Shown here in pieces: positions 62,985 to 64,000 of a stretch of DNA of 64,000 nucleotides. The stretch spans positions 21,451-85,450 of the forward strand of contig JAEZUM010000092.1 of assembly GCA_023421075.1 (NCBI GenBank). Reading direction: 5' to 3'. How positions within the stretch are numbered: the first letter of the stretch is position 1; the number at the start of each line of letters is the position of its first letter. A program made the position numbers and the translations under genes. The notes beneath the pieces are model-generated. The model made no database searches. It saw only the letters and a list, made by a program, of their open reading frames with translations, and had not been told where the DNA came from. The DNA comes from Bacillota bacterium (lineage in GTDB: Bacteria; Bacillota; Clostridia; Lachnospirales; Lachnospiraceae).

Positions 62985-64000
62985 TTATTCCACCACCAAA
63001 AATGATATTAATTCAAAATCGTCTGCTGTTTCTCCCGCAAAAGCATTGTTAAATCCACTAAAGTCAAACATATTCTGAACAGCCTTTGATTCCTCTTCTC
63101 CTTTAATTGAGCGAATAGCTTTATTTAAAAGGTCTGAATAGAAGCCCATCTCTGTAGAATTCTTCGTTCGTTCAAAGAACCTTCCGAACAAATCCATTAT
63201 AGGTTTGTCTTTGCCATAGCAGAGCTTTCGAAACTGTTTTACAACCTCTCTGGCTTGTCCATTTCCATATAATATTGTTCCATCATTTTTCATGTAAATT
63301 AAATAATATGGATACAAGGAGCTGTCTGATTTTGGCTTATCCATAAGATTACTATGCTTAAAGCAGAACAGTACACCTGGCTTCTCACCGCCAGTTACAG
63401 AATAAATACCCTTGGGAGTCTTCTTCATCTCCGGATTAAAATTCACATAATCCGACAGTTCATATAAATACTCATTCATGTTTAAGTCTGTAAGTGACAG
63501 GTTTTCATTTGCGTCCTCAATATCAATAACCTCTTCTTTCAGTCTTTCCAGTTGACGCTTCCTGAAGTTAAAATCATTCATTTCCGGTGTAAGAATATTC
63601 TCATCACCAGTAGAAACAAGATTTAATGTTGTCATCTTACCCTTAACCCGCTGTTCCAAACCCAGATATTCGTTTAATTCCATGTTGGGAAAGAAGTTTA
63701 TCATCTGAATATTACTATTCTTACTACCAATACGGTCAATTCTACCAAAACGCTGAATTAATGATACCGGATTCCATTGAATGTCAAAGTTTATTACAGT
63801 ATCACAATCCTGTAAATTTTGACCTTCCGATATACAGTCAGTACCAATAAGTAAATCAATATGTTCTTCTCCCGGTATTTCCTTCTTCATCTTAGACAAC
63901 GGTGAAAAAGCGCATAATACAGAATTAAAATCTGCATCCACTTTTCGATTATTACACTTTATGTTTCTACCCGAGATACAGGCTGTGTGAATTCCCAGTT
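62985..64000 (-). CDS. SNF2-type helicase, C-terminal part (runs off the window)
   Basis: The frame is open to the right edge, so the N-terminal part is missing. The visible ~338 residues hold the second RecA-like domain of a superfamily 2 helicase: LLIGTDCISEGQNLQDCDTVINFD, then WNPVSLIQRFGRIDRIGS (motif VI with the arginine fingers), followed by a long C-terminal extension. This is the SNF2/RapA-like style found in phage-defence helicases. It would travel along DNA using ATP. It is joined to the DUF4391 gene without a gap. Confidence 0.85.
   Translation of the reverse strand, partial: LGIHTACISGRNIKCNNRKVDADFNSVLCAFSPLSKMKKEIPGEEHIDLLIGTDCISEGQNLQDCDTVINFDIQWNPVSLIQRFGRIDRIGSKNSNIQMINFFPNMELNEYLGLEQRVKGKMTTLNLVSTGDENILTPEMNDFNFRKRQLERLKEEVIDIEDANENLSLTDLNMNEYLYELSDYVNFNPEMKKTPKGIYSVTGGEKPGVLFCFKHSNLMDKPKSDSSLYPYYLIYMKNDGTILYGNGQAREVVKQFRKLCYGKDKPIMDLFGRFFERTKNSTEMGFYSDLLNKAIRSIKGEEESKAVQNMFDFSGFNNAFAGETADDFELISFLVVE

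Noticed and set aside
1..64000. CRISPR array, tRNA or rRNA genes
   Set aside because: No regular repeat-spacer pattern and no tRNA T-arm or rRNA landmark sequences seen on either strand.

Overview
The window reads as chromosome of a low-GC, anaerobic Firmicute, most likely a Lachnospiraceae / Clostridium cluster XIVa relative. I base this on the gene families rather than on a marker gene: a four-gene NADH-linked [FeFe] hydrogenase, a CdaA/CdaR c-di-AMP locus, TagF-type glycerophosphotransferases, strong GGAGG ribosome binding sites and rho-independent terminators. No rRNA, tRNA or CRISPR array was seen.

Layout. 1-7 kb: start of a branched-chain amino acid type binding lipoprotein, a small zinc-ribbon protein, an extended ClpX, a membrane-anchored HtrA protease, then (plus strand) a polyprenyl-phosphate sugar transferase and an LCP cell-wall ligase. 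7.4-14.5 kb: a minus-strand operon for a CDP-glycerol-derived wall or surface polymer (a GT2-glycerophosphotransferase fusion, ABC exporter, TagD, two more glycerophosphotransferases). 14.8-21 kb: leuA with a structured leader, an HPr protein, cdaA-cdaR and two unknown membrane proteins behind a striking three-way-junction leader. 21.3-30.9 kb: a seven-gene catabolic operon (SLC13-type permease, YhcH, PdxA-like dehydrogenase, DapA-family lyase, iron alcohol dehydrogenase, BNR/sialidase-fold enzyme, four-carbon acid-sugar kinase), divergent from a PrpR-like regulator that lacks the sigma-54 contact motif. 31-37 kb: hipBA and the hydrogenase operon. 37.4-44 kb: a large secreted repeat protein, a DUF2442 gene whose start codon looks mutated to ATC, and a MalT-like regulator. 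44-50 kb: esterase, intracellular GH10 xylanase, flavoprotein, aldo/keto reductase and SDR.

50-64 kb is accessory DNA. A zone of broken genes (VOC and GNAT relics, a 4-nt duplication frameshift, three 11-bp iterated repeats) leads into a one-strand defence island. From the right edge it holds a helicase (cut by the window), a DUF4391 protein, type III Mod and Res, a broken YdbC/PC4-like gene, a single-chain DUF262-DUF1524 nuclease, and a tightly coupled three-gene cassette of two unrecognised proteins plus a CbbX/SpoVK-type AAA+ ATPase. That cassette is my best candidate for an undescribed system. The acid-sugar operon is the best candidate for an undescribed metabolic pathway.

A dispersed repeat (coding-like tail plus hairpin terminator) occurs three times, at about 31.0, 46.2 and 50.8 kb. 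All start choices rest on visible ribosome binding sites. Family names come from motif recognition, with no database search behind them.
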